Origin: an uncultured bacterium | GTDB lineage: Bacteria > Oederibacteriota > PGYV01 > Palsa-1178 | Assembly (NCBI GenBank): GCA_937889595.1 | Contig: CALAOR010000020.1 | Location: 1-64,000 of the forward strand | Direction: 5' to 3' | DNA length: 64,000 bases | Shown here: positions 35,222 to 43,955 of the stretch, one piece after another | Layout: each line of letters begins with the position of its first letter | Numbering within the stretch: the stretch's first letter is position 1 | The notes under the pieces: generated by a model | Database searches by the model: none | Told to the model about the DNA's origin: nothing | The model's input: the letters and a program-made list of their open reading frames with translations, nothing else | Program-made: the position numbers and the translations under genes

Positions 35222-35740
35222 TTAAGGAGTTGTAACTTCTATATCATAAGTAAAGTTTGCCCCGTATCCACCGCAAGTGTAATTCTTGACCAACACATAA
35301 TATACGCCGGTGGACGGCGCGATCCATGTCAACTTGCTTTCCAGGTTTGGTGAATTATAATCGTCATTTTCACTGATGTATGTCGTCCCATCTGTCGAAT
35401 AAAGCGTTATAACGGTATCAACATGCGCCGCTACATTAAGGTTGAGCGTCTGGATGGTGTAAGAAGTCCCGGCCACGGCCGAAAATTTGATATAATCCTG
35501 GTCGCAGTAATCATGGAAAGTATGGTGCTGTACCGCCCCGTTGACCGTTATTGTTTTCGCGTTCAGATATGTATCATCGTCCTCATACGCGTCCCCTGCG
35601 GCGCCGACCGGGGTGGCGGTGGCTGCCGGCGTCGGGGAATTTGCCGGAAACGCCGGGTTTAATGTGGTTGTTTTTGTGCACGAAAACACAGACAATAAAA
35701 TCATAAATAAAAACGTTGAAAACAAAAATTTTAGCCTCAT
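35222..35740 (-). CDS. Lipoprotein with PPC-like domain
   Basis: 172 aa from the ATG with GAGGTG six bases upstream (a GTG three codons earlier is less likely). The signal peptide ends in SVFSCTK. After an Ala/Thr/Pro linker the DAYEDDDTYLNAKTI start, then DQDYIKFSAVAGTSYTIQT and TGVYYVLVKNY, are the signature of the bacterial pre-peptidase C-terminal (PPC) beta domain. It starts 5 bases after the barrel-TPR gene, so the two are cotranscribed. Probable surface or periplasmic lipoprotein. Confidence 0.82.
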   Translation of the reverse strand: MRLKFLFSTFLFMILLSVFSCTKTTTLNPAFPANSPTPAATATPVGAAGDAYEDDDTYLNAKTITVNGAVQHHTFHDYCDQDYIKFSAVAGTSYTIQTLNLNVAAHVDTVITLYSTDGTTYISENDDYNSPNLESKLTWIAPSTGVYYVLVKNYTCGGYGANFTYDIEVTTP

Positions 35741-35745
35741 CTTTG

Positions 35746-36732
35746 TCACCTCACCTTATCTGCGTAATCATAGTATATCCTGGCCTTGTCGGCCATGCCG
35801 ATCGAATTAAAACAATTCCCGATCTTCATGTAAATTATGGAGCTTTTTTCCATTTTTGCGGCGGTTGAATAATACGTGTAAGCCTGCTTAAAATCTCCTG
35901 ACGCGTAAAGCTTGTCGCCGTACGCCTCATAGCGGGACGCTTTCGGGTCTTTGCTTCCCATGCCGGACGGATCCAACGACCCTCCCTTACCGCCTCCTTT
36001 TGCGGGATTGCCGTCAAGATCGAGCCCTATTCCTATGGAGGAATTAAAACTCATGCCTATCCCGCTGAAACCCGCGCTTGCGTTGAGGAAAAACTGGTCC
36101 GAAAAATAATATTTGGCGCCCGCTCCCACGTTAAAACCCAGGCCTCCGAACCCCTGCGACCCGCTCAAAGTGTCTACCTTTACATAAGAATCCGTCGGAG
36201 CGTCATATGATTCCATGAGTATATCACCTGAGATTGACATATAACCCACATCGCCCATGAAATAAACGCAAAAACTTTCCGCCGGAAAAAGCTGGTACTT
36301 AAACCCAAGCCCCGCGTATATCAAGGACGCCGAAGTTACCATCTTAATAAGCGGCTTGTCATACCCGGCAATGGTAAAATCCACGTTATACTTTAATCCG
36401 GGGAAATATGAAACTCTGGTGATGGCCAAAAAGCTGTCCTTGTTCAGCCTCTTGCCTATGACAGCGTCGAAACCCGCGGCAGACTGGGATTCCTCGACCT
36501 TTGCCGTATAACCCGAAAGTACCAGCAGGTCGGTGAATGCACGCAATGAGTACTTCGTGTTTGTGGACGGATTTTCGAAGTAAAAACCGTAATTATTCAT
36601 ATTGGATATGCCTACAATCCCCAGGTTGACATCTGCGTCATATGCAAAAACCCCGGCAGAAAAAAGACAGGTGAAAATAATAACGACAAGTACGCATTTT
36701 TTTAAAAACAGTATCTTTTCATTTCGCGGCAT
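35746..36732 (-). CDS. Outer-membrane beta-barrel protein with C-terminal TPR-like tail
   Basis: 328 aa from the ATG with AAGGGAG upstream. The signal peptide ends near GVFAYDADV. About 220 residues of alternating strands follow (LGFKYQLFPAESFCVYFMGDVGY, GFGGLGFNVGAGAKYYFSDQFF), typical of an eight- to ten-stranded barrel. After a Gly/Lys linker, the last 65 residues (ASRYEAYGDKLYASGDFKQAYTYYSTA) form one or two TPR hairpins. The same barrel plus TPR plan is used by the genes at 9748 and 41120. Followed by the PPC lipoprotein. Function unknown. Confidence 0.74.
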   Translation of the reverse strand: MPRNEKILFLKKCVLVVIIFTCLFSAGVFAYDADVNLGIVGISNMNNYGFYFENPSTNTKYSLRAFTDLLVLSGYTAKVEESQSAAGFDAVIGKRLNKDSFLAITRVSYFPGLKYNVDFTIAGYDKPLIKMVTSASLIYAGLGFKYQLFPAESFCVYFMGDVGYMSISGDILMESYDAPTDSYVKVDTLSGSQGFGGLGFNVGAGAKYYFSDQFFLNASAGFSGIGMSFNSSIGIGLDLDGNPAKGGGKGGSLDPSGMGSKDPKASRYEAYGDKLYASGDFKQAYTYYSTAAKMEKSSIIYMKIGNCFNSIGMADKARIYYDYADKVR

Positions 36733-36887
36733 TGTTGACTCCCTTATTTTTTTACCCTCAATTTTGGCAGCGAAAAGCCGCTGCAGTCCAAGCAAAAATA
36801 TTGTGCGCCCCATAAGTACAATATATATTGTACAATAATCCGCAGGATTTTGCACGAAAAAAATCCGGTTTGACGCAGATGAAATGA

Positions 36888-37328
36888 TTAGTCAACACCT
36901 TCGTTTTTTTCCACAACCACAAAACTCTTGGTTGTTTTCGTGACCTCAATACCAAAAATGGCAGGATGGCAAATTTGAGGCCTAGGACTGCCATTATCGC
37001 ATGGAATCCCGAGCGTTACTACGATAGTGTTGCTGTCTGAAGGGTCATTGCCTACGTCTGCCAGGTAAGGCCAGACTGCGCAGTAACTTTTATTTATAAT
37101 AAAATAAGTTTTATTTGTAAAATCCCATGCTGTCGGAGTTGCGCCGCCCGGGCAGTATAGATCAAAATCCGCTATAGAATTAACTGTGAAAGTTCCTGCA
37201 GTACAATCGGGAGGAGATACTGAATTATATGAAACATCATTTGGTCCGGATACCTTAGTACAATTACGATGACACGCATTAAAAGCAAAGATGAGCAATG
37301 CAAAGAGAATAAAAACAAAATTTTTCAT
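36888..37328 (-). CDS. Cys-containing lipoprotein, hypothetical
   Basis: 146 aa. The signal peptide ends in FAFNACHRNC, a lipobox. The mature part has six further cysteines (for example SPPDCTAGTF, DLYCPGGATP, GIPCDNG, PQICHPA) that could form disulfides, and beta-rich segments. Not recognised as a known family. It stands alone between barrel-TPR and a repeat-rich spacer. Confidence 0.68.
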   Translation of the reverse strand: MKNFVFILFALLIFAFNACHRNCTKVSGPNDVSYNSVSPPDCTAGTFTVNSIADFDLYCPGGATPTAWDFTNKTYFIINKSYCAVWPYLADVGNDPSDSNTIVVTLGIPCDNGSPRPQICHPAIFGIEVTKTTKSFVVVEKNEGVD

Positions 37329-37917
37329 ATTATAATGTTACCTCATTTATCGATAATAAGTATTCCCCATGTTTCGCAAACTGTCAATTTGGCAGCATGA
37401 AACAAGTATTCGTTAATTGCTGGGATCAGACCTCGGATTGAGCGTTTAGAATTATCCTTGTCTAACCCGCTGCCCGTCGGTTCCTCACCCTTTGTTGCCC
37501 GCAAATATTTCATCCGCCTTTAAAAGAACGGAATATATGGTTTCATCCCCCGCTGTTCAGTGGCAACCCCGCATTGTTGCGTATTATTTTGTTGTCAGCC
37601 TTAATGTGTTTATTATACTACAATCCACTATTGCCGCAATACTTAATCAGCGGATTATTTTATTAAATGAGACTCCCTCTATAGAACGATTTTATTATTT
37701 TATTTGAAGTTGCCAAACACATTAACACCAGGGGGCGCGTGGACAATCTCAAGGTGGGAGTGCATTCGTATCTTATCCAGGCGCAGGCCGGTGGGGCGCA
37801 GGCCTGCGACTACAAAATCAAAAGCCTGCCGTAAGCGGCAGCAACATTCGACAAGCTCATGTTTCAGCGGCCGCTTTACACATCAATTTATGGCAGAGTC
37901 GCCCTGTATTATTGCGT
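37329..37917. other. Repeat-bearing spacer, 589 bp
   Basis: No convincing gene on either strand. Around 37780-37812 a GC-rich direct/inverted repeat (GGCGCAGGCC...GGCGCAGGCCTGCG) ends with CTAC, i.e. a GTAG foot on the minus strand. Around 37820-37900 lies a second copy of the AAAGCCTGCCGTRAGCGGCAG element seen at 35053. The AT-rich first half shows nothing. Confidence 0.5.
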
Positions 37918-38328
37918 TTATTCCGCAGGCAGGTTTTTGCGGACAAACTCCACAAACTTTTCCGCATTTTTCAGCACTGCCTCGGAATCCGTCTTAAAGA
38001 CCAGCCTCGCCTCATATTCAGCCAGACTTTTTACAGCCAGCACCCTGCTGAACCTCGCCGCATTGCCGGTGAACTCTTCCGTGTTTTTAACCGATTTTAT
38101 CAGGTTTACCGCGTCGGAGTGTTTTTCGCCCGCCGCCCTTTTGCCCAGGTGCCTGGCACAAAGCGCGTCAGCCGCAGATATGCAGGCATGAACCGCATTT
38201 GCCGCAGAAACATTATAGTCCCCGGAGTCAAACATCTGCTTCGCCGCTTTTAAGAACTGTTCCGACTTGCTCATGAAAACATGGCTCAGGTTCCTGCTGA
38301 CTTCGATCGTCCTGATTTTCAGCGTCAT
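37918..38328 (-). CDS. HEPN-domain protein, toxin-like partner of HTH-MNT protein
   Basis: 136 aa, four-helix HEPN fold: SKSEQFLKAAKQMFDSGDYNVSA is the typical first helix pair, and R64-X5-H70 (KRAAGEKH) fits the RX4-6H motif of HEPN RNases. The Tyr that follows in HepT toxins (HXY) is absent here (HSD), so AMP-transfer control as in HepT/MntA may differ. It begins 13 bases after the nucleotidyltransferase gene. Likely a toxin-antitoxin pair, or a regulator of nucleic acids. Confidence 0.8.
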   Translation of the reverse strand: MTLKIRTIEVSRNLSHVFMSKSEQFLKAAKQMFDSGDYNVSAANAVHACISAADALCARHLGKRAAGEKHSDAVNLIKSVKNTEEFTGNAARFSRVLAVKSLAEYEARLVFKTDSEAVLKNAEKFVEFVRKNLPAE

Positions 38329-38341
38329 TCAAAGCTACCCT

Positions 38342-38926
38342 CTATATTATTTTTATGCCTTTTCCAGCCGCTTTTATAACTTCCAGTCCCTGCCTGGCCG
38401 CGTAATCCCTTTCGGACAGTATGTGCGCCGAAAGCGGGTTCCCGTACAGGGTTATACACTCTTTTTCCAGCTTAAAGATCGCGGGTTCGATCGCTTTAAC
38501 CAGTTTATCCTTAACAACCACCAGCAGATCTATGTCGCTTCCCGGTTTTTCTCTGCCCGCGGATATGGAGCCATAAATCACCGCTTTTATCACGCCCCTG
38601 CTTTTAAGTCCGTTCTTCAGTGTCCTTTTCAAATGTTCCAGCGGCCGAACCGCCCCGGGGAATTCCTTCATCATCCTCGCGAGTTCCGCATGCGCAAAGC
38701 TTCCCTCGTTTTGCTCCCACAGGTTCACATTTCCCGCGCGTGAAACCCTGAGAAAATTCATCGCGAACAGTTCGTTCACCGCCCTGTTTACCGACATATG
38801 GGATATTTTCAGTTCTGCCGCGATCTCACGCTCGCTCATTTTCGGCGGGCCGGACAGAAAATGCCGCACAATGCTGGCCTTTATTTCCGTGGAAAGAGCC
38901 TTTAAGACAGATTCATTGAATATCAT
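38342..38926 (-). CDS. Winged-helix/minimal nucleotidyltransferase fusion (MNT antitoxin-like)
   Basis: 194 aa. Residues 1-75 form a helix-turn-helix domain (MSEREIAAELKISHMSVNRA); residues 110-194 are a minimal nucleotidyltransferase with the GSX10DXD motif complete (G119, S120, D131, D133 in YGSISAGREKPGSDIDLL). MNT proteins such as MntA add AMP to a HEPN toxin. The extra HTH could give DNA-binding autoregulation in the same polypeptide. AAAGGAGG lies before ATG and a set of repeated half-sites lies directly upstream. Confidence 0.83.
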   Translation of the reverse strand: MIFNESVLKALSTEIKASIVRHFLSGPPKMSEREIAAELKISHMSVNRAVNELFAMNFLRVSRAGNVNLWEQNEGSFAHAELARMMKEFPGAVRPLEHLKRTLKNGLKSRGVIKAVIYGSISAGREKPGSDIDLLVVVKDKLVKAIEPAIFKLEKECITLYGNPLSAHILSERDYAARQGLEVIKAAGKGIKII

Positions 38927-38935
38927 ATGTCCTCC

Positions 38936-38984
38936 TTTGTAACTATCTTAGTTACAAGTGTAACATAAATAGTTACAAAGTCAA
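38936..38984 (-). promoter_or_regulatory. Operator/promoter of the MNT-HEPN pair
   Basis: Four GTAAC/GTTAC half-sites in alternating orientation: outer arms TTTGTAACTAT (38936-38946) and ATAGTTACAAA (38969-38979), and a central GTTAC-N4-GTAAC (38951-38964). A -35-like TTGACT (38984-38979) overlaps the distal arm on the minus strand. This suits autorepression by the HTH domain of the downstream protein. Confidence 0.68.
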
Positions 38985-39080
38985 GGCTGAATTCATATCC
39001 CCGCGGTTTATGGCCGGATATCATCCGGCCATATGCGGCTTTCTTTCTAATTTCCGACTTGCTTTTTAAACATCTGTATC

Positions 39081-39815
39081 TTATTCCGTCGTATAATACC
39101 ACACCTTAAGCATGGGCCTGTTTGACGGCGTTACTGCGTTTGAGGAGTAAATCTCGCTGTAATTAAAAGTACTCTCGTTTGTGCACTTAAAAAACATGCC
39201 ATAGTTTGTCAGGGGATTCATCATCCAACCCTGCACTACTGCCGTATCAAGAGGTATTGTAAGTGCGCTGCTTGGAGGCAGGTTATAAGACGCGCTTGCC
39301 GTCATTGTATGCGAATCAAAATCGCCGCCGTATATATTCCAGTCCGTTGTATTTGTATTAAGACCCCACCCTGCTTGAAAAACAGTCCATGTATTAGTAA
39401 CTTTATGTACTGTGACGTTTTGCGCGCCTCCGTTATTACTGACACCATTTGTATTAATTGTAAGTTCTGCTTTATCAACTATTATTTTTGAAGAAGGCAG
39501 ACTACTTAGATCAAATTTAAGAATTGCCCTTGTAGTCATACTTATATCGTTGTATCCGACAGCTATCGGATTATTTGCGTCAGTATAATGCGCAAAACTA
39601 TAACTATTATTAATCGAAGCCTGCACCTGACCGCTATATGTGCCTGAATACACCCCGCCCTGCTGAAAAATTCTCATGTAATAAAGCCCTGGTTGTACGG
39701 GCCCCGCAGTACCTGTCTGGCCTTGTGGGCCCGTAGGGCCTGCCTTTCCAGTGCAGGAAACTAAAACTAAAACAAGAGTAACTGCTAATAATACTGCTGT
39801 AACAAATTTTTTCAT
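39081..39815 (-). CDS. Lipoprotein with DNRLRE-like domain and short collagen-like stretch
   Basis: 244 aa. The signal peptide ends in VLVLVSCTGK (lipobox). A short GXX tract (AGPTGPQGQTGTAGP) follows, then a beta domain with ILKFDLSSLPSSKIIVDKAEL, VHKVTNTWTV and AVVQGWMMNP, the signature of the DNRLRE (disaggregatase-related) fold that occurs in surface and spore-coat proteins. It starts 13 bases after the next lipoprotein gene, as part of the run 42745-39081. Probably surface exposed. Confidence 0.8.
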   Translation of the reverse strand: MKKFVTAVLLAVTLVLVLVSCTGKAGPTGPQGQTGTAGPVQPGLYYMRIFQQGGVYSGTYSGQVQASINNSYSFAHYTDANNPIAVGYNDISMTTRAILKFDLSSLPSSKIIVDKAELTINTNGVSNNGGAQNVTVHKVTNTWTVFQAGWGLNTNTTDWNIYGGDFDSHTMTASASYNLPPSSALTIPLDTAVVQGWMMNPLTNYGMFFKCTNESTFNYSEIYSSNAVTPSNRPMLKVWYYTTE

Positions 39816-39828
39816 GTTTTTCCTCCGT

Positions 39829-41109
39829 TTATTTTGTAATTGATATAGTCTGCACTCTTTCCATCGTTGAATCAGCTACTGCAAAATGATCCCATATGTA
39901 AGTACAAATACCTAAAGGCGGCATTTTATTACTGATACAATTTGAATTTGCCCTTGTAGTATCCCTTGATGTACAGCACCAGTGGTAGCACATCTTGTCA
40001 CTCCAATTATTTGTGATGCTGAAAGTCCTTTTCACATCAACTTTAACGCCGTCATAAAATCTGACTGTTATCCACCCGCTATTGTCCGGCCTAAGGGTAT
40101 TATTTTTATTATTTAAAGACGAGTTTGTTGGTATTTTTACCAGGGCATTATAACACCCATAACTTGTAAAGTTTGGCATGCATGTTCCGGGATTTTGCGG
40201 GGTCCCTGTTCCATCGCTTCCAACATTTGCTGCGTCAATAATTTCACATGACAGCCAGTCATTAGTTGTAATATATCCGGACACGTTGTCGTCAAGCGTG
40301 CTATGGACATTGTTTATCCCACCATAATAACAGATATTCCCGTTATTATCATGAAAATCATATAATTGTATGTAATGAAAATCTAAAGATATGGTTAAAT
40401 CCCAGTTCTTTGTCAGAATTCTTTCATTTGAATTTGTATTTGTGACATTGTTGTAACTGCAAACCGCCTTAAAATGCAAATATTTGTCTTCAAGATCATA
40501 CCCTTCAAAACTATTTGGAATATTAATCGTGCATATTACATTATCTCCTTCTTTCGAAACTGTGTTTGGGCTGGAATATATTGGATATAAGATACCATCT
40601 TTGTCAATTTTAACAGTTTCACCCCTCTCAAACTTCGTATGATAAACCGCTTTATACACCAGCGTGCTGTCCTGAACGTGAATTGTTTCGTTTCCGCTGA
40701 CGAGCTGCAAGTCCAAAGTCGGTATTCCGTAGTTCACCGCGTAAAACGTGTTTGACAGTGGCTCGACCTGGAAATTCTGGAATTTAAAACCGTTAAAACT
40801 ATCCACTGCCAGGGTCCACTGGCCGTTAGTGTGCACTGGAAAACTGGCTTTTCCGTCAGTACCGGTCTTGCCATTAAGTATAATACCGTCTTCATTTCGG
40901 GTCAGCGTCAGTATCACGTTTGCCGCGGGCGTGGCTTCCTGGTGTATGTAAACCGTGTAACTTACATCAGGCGTGCATGTGGGCGTTTCTGTCAGCTTTA
41001 TTTTGTTTATACACAGCGGGCCGTTGGGGTTGTTTTTCGCGCATGATATGACCAATAAAACTGCGAATACAACCATTACCAAAACAAAAAATACTTTATT
41101 TCTTTTCAT
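39829..41109 (-). CDS. Large lipoprotein with carboxypeptidase-regulatory-like domain
   Basis: 426 aa from the ATG with GAGGGGGA upstream. The lipobox is VLLVISCAK. Residues 45-120 look like a carboxypeptidase-regulatory (CnaB-like) beta sandwich (VYIHQEATPAANVILTLTRNEDGIILNGKTGTDGKASF). The C-terminal 300 residues are beta-rich with six clustered Cys near the end (MCYHWCCTSRD, NSNCIS, GICTYIW); no family is recognised there. It lies 10 bases after the barrel-TPR gene. Confidence 0.7.
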   Translation of the reverse strand: MKRNKVFFVLVMVVFAVLLVISCAKNNPNGPLCINKIKLTETPTCTPDVSYTVYIHQEATPAANVILTLTRNEDGIILNGKTGTDGKASFPVHTNGQWTLAVDSFNGFKFQNFQVEPLSNTFYAVNYGIPTLDLQLVSGNETIHVQDSTLVYKAVYHTKFERGETVKIDKDGILYPIYSSPNTVSKEGDNVICTINIPNSFEGYDLEDKYLHFKAVCSYNNVTNTNSNERILTKNWDLTISLDFHYIQLYDFHDNNGNICYYGGINNVHSTLDDNVSGYITTNDWLSCEIIDAANVGSDGTGTPQNPGTCMPNFTSYGCYNALVKIPTNSSLNNKNNTLRPDNSGWITVRFYDGVKVDVKRTFSITNNWSDKMCYHWCCTSRDTTRANSNCISNKMPPLGICTYIWDHFAVADSTMERVQTISITK

Positions 41110-41119
41110 ATATCCCCCT

Positions 41120-42745
41120 CTATCTTTTCTGTATAACATCCTGATTGTCTGTGTTCTGCGCTTTCTTTATGTCTTCCATCATTTTCTTGCATTCTTCATT
41201 ATCCGGGTTCAGCCTAAGCACATACTGGCATTTTATCAAAGCCTCGTCGAGTTTGCCTATTTCATAGAGTTTTTTTGCCTCTTCAAAAACTTTTTTTTGA
41301 ATTTCTTTTTCTCCGCCGTCCGATTCTTCCATTTTCTTTTTTGCCTTTTCCATGTTTACCGCGGCTTCTTTATCTTCGGGATTTAAATTTACAACTTCAG
41401 TCCATGATTCATACGCTTTTTTATAATCCCCCTTGCGATAAGAGTCCACGCCTTCGTTAAACAGGCTGTTTATTGCCCCCTTTTTATCCGTTAACAGCCT
41501 TAATTCCTTTATGAAGTCATTTATACCGGCATCATTGCCGTATTCATCCGCCTGCACGGCTTTTTTAAGGGATTCGCTTAATTTATTACCGGTTTTGAGC
41601 GACTTTGCATCTTCAAACAGCTCCTTTGAACGGGAATCAAAATCAGCAAGGAAATATTTTGCCGTTTCATTTCCGCTGTCTTCGGACAATATCTCGGCGT
41701 ATCTCATCCGCGCTTTTTTAAAATTCTTTTTCTGCCTGAATCCGTCCGCTTCCTTTAAAAGTTTTTTGACCTTTCCTGCGGAATCTTCCTCTTCAAGCTT
41801 TGAATCCGCTTTTTCCTTTAGCCCGTTTATAACGACGCTCTCCGGGGCGACCTTTTGCGCTTCCATTAATTTTTCCTGGGCCTGCCTGTACATGCCGTCA
41901 TTATATAGTTCCTCGGCTTCCGTATAAAGCTTTCCCGCTATCTCAGGGAACTGCCCGCCTTTACCAGGGTTTTGTTCCTTTTTTACGCCCCCGCTGGTAT
42001 CGTCAAATTTTATCAATATGCCCGCATTGACAAAAAAGCCCGTGTATTCCACATTATCCTCAGCCTGCGCAGGGCCGGTCCATCCGTATATATTCGTGGT
42101 TTTTACCATTACTTTTCCCTGAACCAGCCTGTAACCGCCTTTAATACTTAAGCCCATATTATTGCTTACCCACCAGTTTACCCCGCATTCCATATCCAGC
42201 GCGGGTATTGCAGTGGACCAGTCTTTTTTTATTTTATATGACCAGCTTCCGTCGATCTTATAGCCTTCTTCCGACATGGTGTTCCAGTAATAGTGGCACA
42301 GCCCCGCGCCCACTCCGGCAAATCCGGTCAGCGAAGGGTTGTTTTCAGCCGCGATGTTATACCGCAATCCGAGCGCGCTGTAAAAGACGCTGAAATCGCT
42401 CCTGCTTGACTGCGCGAGCATGCCGTTATCCCAGTGAGCCGTGCTTGATGCATCCCTCAGTATTATCAGGCTGTTCTTAAAATATATCCCCAGGCTGCTT
42501 AAAATCCCGCCAAGATCATAAGACGCGGTTATTTCCGGTATTATTCCGAGGTCGATCTTTTTCAGCGCTGAATTTATCCCTATAGAAGCGTTATACGCGT
42601 TTGCGCCGTTTATCGAATTATTTTGTTCGGTCATGCGCACGTTTCCCGCGCCCCCGTACACCCCGAAACTCAATCCCTGCGCCGCGTCCATAACAGGTCC
42701 CAGAAGTAATACAAATAAAAATACAAAAGCATACCTTGTGGACAA
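41120..42745 (-). CDS. Outer-membrane beta-barrel with multi-TPR C-terminal half
   Basis: 541 aa from a TTG start chosen because CGGAGG lies six bases upstream; it then opens with a signal peptide (STRYAFVFLFVLLLGPVMDA). Residues about 25-250 look like a barrel (LGLRYNIAAENNPSLTGFAGVGAGL, GLSIKGGYRLVQGKVMV). Residues 270-530 are charged helical TPR repeats (AEELYNDGMYRQAQEKLMEAQKV, DSYRKGDYKKAYESWTEVVNLNPED, KLYEIGKLDEALIKCQYVLRLNPDNEE). It is the first gene of a barrel plus two-lipoprotein operon, the same logic as 36732-35222. Confidence 0.77.
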   Translation of the reverse strand: MSTRYAFVFLFVLLLGPVMDAAQGLSFGVYGGAGNVRMTEQNNSINGANAYNASIGINSALKKIDLGIIPEITASYDLGGILSSLGIYFKNSLIILRDASSTAHWDNGMLAQSSRSDFSVFYSALGLRYNIAAENNPSLTGFAGVGAGLCHYYWNTMSEEGYKIDGSWSYKIKKDWSTAIPALDMECGVNWWVSNNMGLSIKGGYRLVQGKVMVKTTNIYGWTGPAQAEDNVEYTGFFVNAGILIKFDDTSGGVKKEQNPGKGGQFPEIAGKLYTEAEELYNDGMYRQAQEKLMEAQKVAPESVVINGLKEKADSKLEEEDSAGKVKKLLKEADGFRQKKNFKKARMRYAEILSEDSGNETAKYFLADFDSRSKELFEDAKSLKTGNKLSESLKKAVQADEYGNDAGINDFIKELRLLTDKKGAINSLFNEGVDSYRKGDYKKAYESWTEVVNLNPEDKEAAVNMEKAKKKMEESDGGEKEIQKKVFEEAKKLYEIGKLDEALIKCQYVLRLNPDNEECKKMMEDIKKAQNTDNQDVIQKR

Positions 42746-42885
42746 AATAATCCTCCGGATATTTTCAGGCAATTAAAGCTCTTGCCCCTCTATATGGCGG
42801 GATTATATAATATTTTCAAAATATGTCAATGGTTTTTTTGATTTTTGGGTTTTTTTGCAGGGCTGGAAATAAGGCTTATTTGAAA

Positions 42886-43395
42886 CTACTTTATAAACCT
42901 TCCGCCCATCCAGTATCTTTCCCGCCAGTACGGCCTGTCGAGCGAGTCTTCCGTTATTGTCTTTCCTATGCCGGGCGCGTGTATGAACCTGCCGTTCCCT
43001 ATATATATACCGACATGGTTTACACCGTAACCCCGGGTGTTGAAAAATACAAGGTCACCCTTTTTTAAGGCGGATTCTTCCATTTTAATTGATGCTTCGT
43101 ATTGTTCTATGGCGCGCCTCGGGATGTTTATCCCTGCCTTTGAATAGGCGTACTGGGTGAAACCCGAGCAGTCGTATCCATAGTCGCTGTCCTGTCCGCC
43201 CGGCCAGTAATCCACGCCTATGAGCGAGTATGCTATCTCAATTATGATGTCCCTTTTTGTTTTCTTTTTTACTTTTACGGGCTTGACTACGGGGGTTAGT
43301 TCGAGCATGGTCTGTTTATTGTAGAGCTCGGCCGTGAAGATAAAGAAGGACGCTGCGGCAAAGAACACGGCTAAAAGAAATCTGGGAAATTTCAT
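42886..43395 (-). CDS. NlpC/P60 peptidoglycan peptidase
   Basis: 169 aa. A membrane or signal segment (residues 5-22) precedes a basic linker and a catalytic domain with Cys76 (YDCSGFTQYAY), His127 (VNHVGIYIG) and His139 (FIHAPG), the complete NlpC/P60 set. It should cut the stem peptide (gamma-D-Glu to diamino acid) in the periplasm. The closest relative in the window is the adjacent gene upstream, from which it is separated by a mobile repeat. Confidence 0.87.
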   Translation of the reverse strand: MKFPRFLLAVFFAAASFFIFTAELYNKQTMLELTPVVKPVKVKKKTKRDIIIEIAYSLIGVDYWPGGQDSDYGYDCSGFTQYAYSKAGINIPRRAIEQYEASIKMEESALKKGDLVFFNTRGYGVNHVGIYIGNGRFIHAPGIGKTITEDSLDRPYWRERYWMGGRFIK

Positions 43396-43413
43396 TTATT
43401 TAGGCTCCTATTT

Positions 43414-43473
43414 AGATACTGTCGAAAAAGCCCGCAAGGGGCGGGCAGCATGATATGCTGCCCCTACAAATAC
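43414..43473 (+). mobile_element. MITE-like element, half copy B
   Basis: Starts AGATACTGTCGAAAAAG and continues through a GGGCAGCATGATATGCTGCC hairpin to a CTAC (GTAG on minus) foot. It matches the right half of copy A (31562-31620, opposite strand) over about 60 bases. It lies between the two NlpC genes, 5 bases after the stop of the upstream one. Confidence 0.7.
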
Positions 43474-43478
43474 CGGCA

Positions 43479-43955
43479 TCATTTACCGGGGAAAAACGTT
43501 GCCGCCCCGTAGAAATTTTTCTTCCAATAATTCCTTTCCACATCGACTATCTGCACTTTTTTGCCCTCTGACGGCGAATGTATGAACTTGCCGCCGCCTA
43601 TATATATGCCCACGTGCGTGGGGCCGGGCGCGTATGTGGAAAAAAACAAAAGGTCGCCTTCCTGCGCGTCCTTCAGCTCTATTTTCCCGGCCTTCTTGTA
43701 CTGCGCTCCTGCGGTCCTCGGGACAATCATTCCCGCCTCTTTATACGCGTAAAAAACCAGGCCCGAGCAGTCAAAACCTTTTGAAGGGTCGTTTTCCCCG
43801 TACGCGTAATTTTTATTCATCATGTTCCTCGCGAACCTTACTATGGTCTCACGTTCATTGTAACCGGCCGTCCTCATGGACGCGCATGACGTAAAGAACA
43901 TGGAAAGAACGATAATAACCAGTCCGGCCGGCAGAACCTTATTTTTTCTGGTCAT
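43479..43955 (-). CDS. NlpC/P60 lipoprotein peptidase
   Basis: 158 aa. The signal peptide ends in MFFTSCASM (lipobox Cys24). The catalytic domain has Cys63 (FDCSGLVFYAY), His114 (PTHVGIYIG) and His126 (FIHSPSEG). It is the lipid-anchored counterpart of the gene at 42886. It overlaps the end of recO by 17 bases and has only a weak ribosome site, so its translation may be coupled to recO. Confidence 0.88.
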   Translation of the reverse strand: MTRKNKVLPAGLVIIVLSMFFTSCASMRTAGYNERETIVRFARNMMNKNYAYGENDPSKGFDCSGLVFYAYKEAGMIVPRTAGAQYKKAGKIELKDAQEGDLLFFSTYAPGPTHVGIYIGGGKFIHSPSEGKKVQIVDVERNYWKKNFYGAATFFPGK

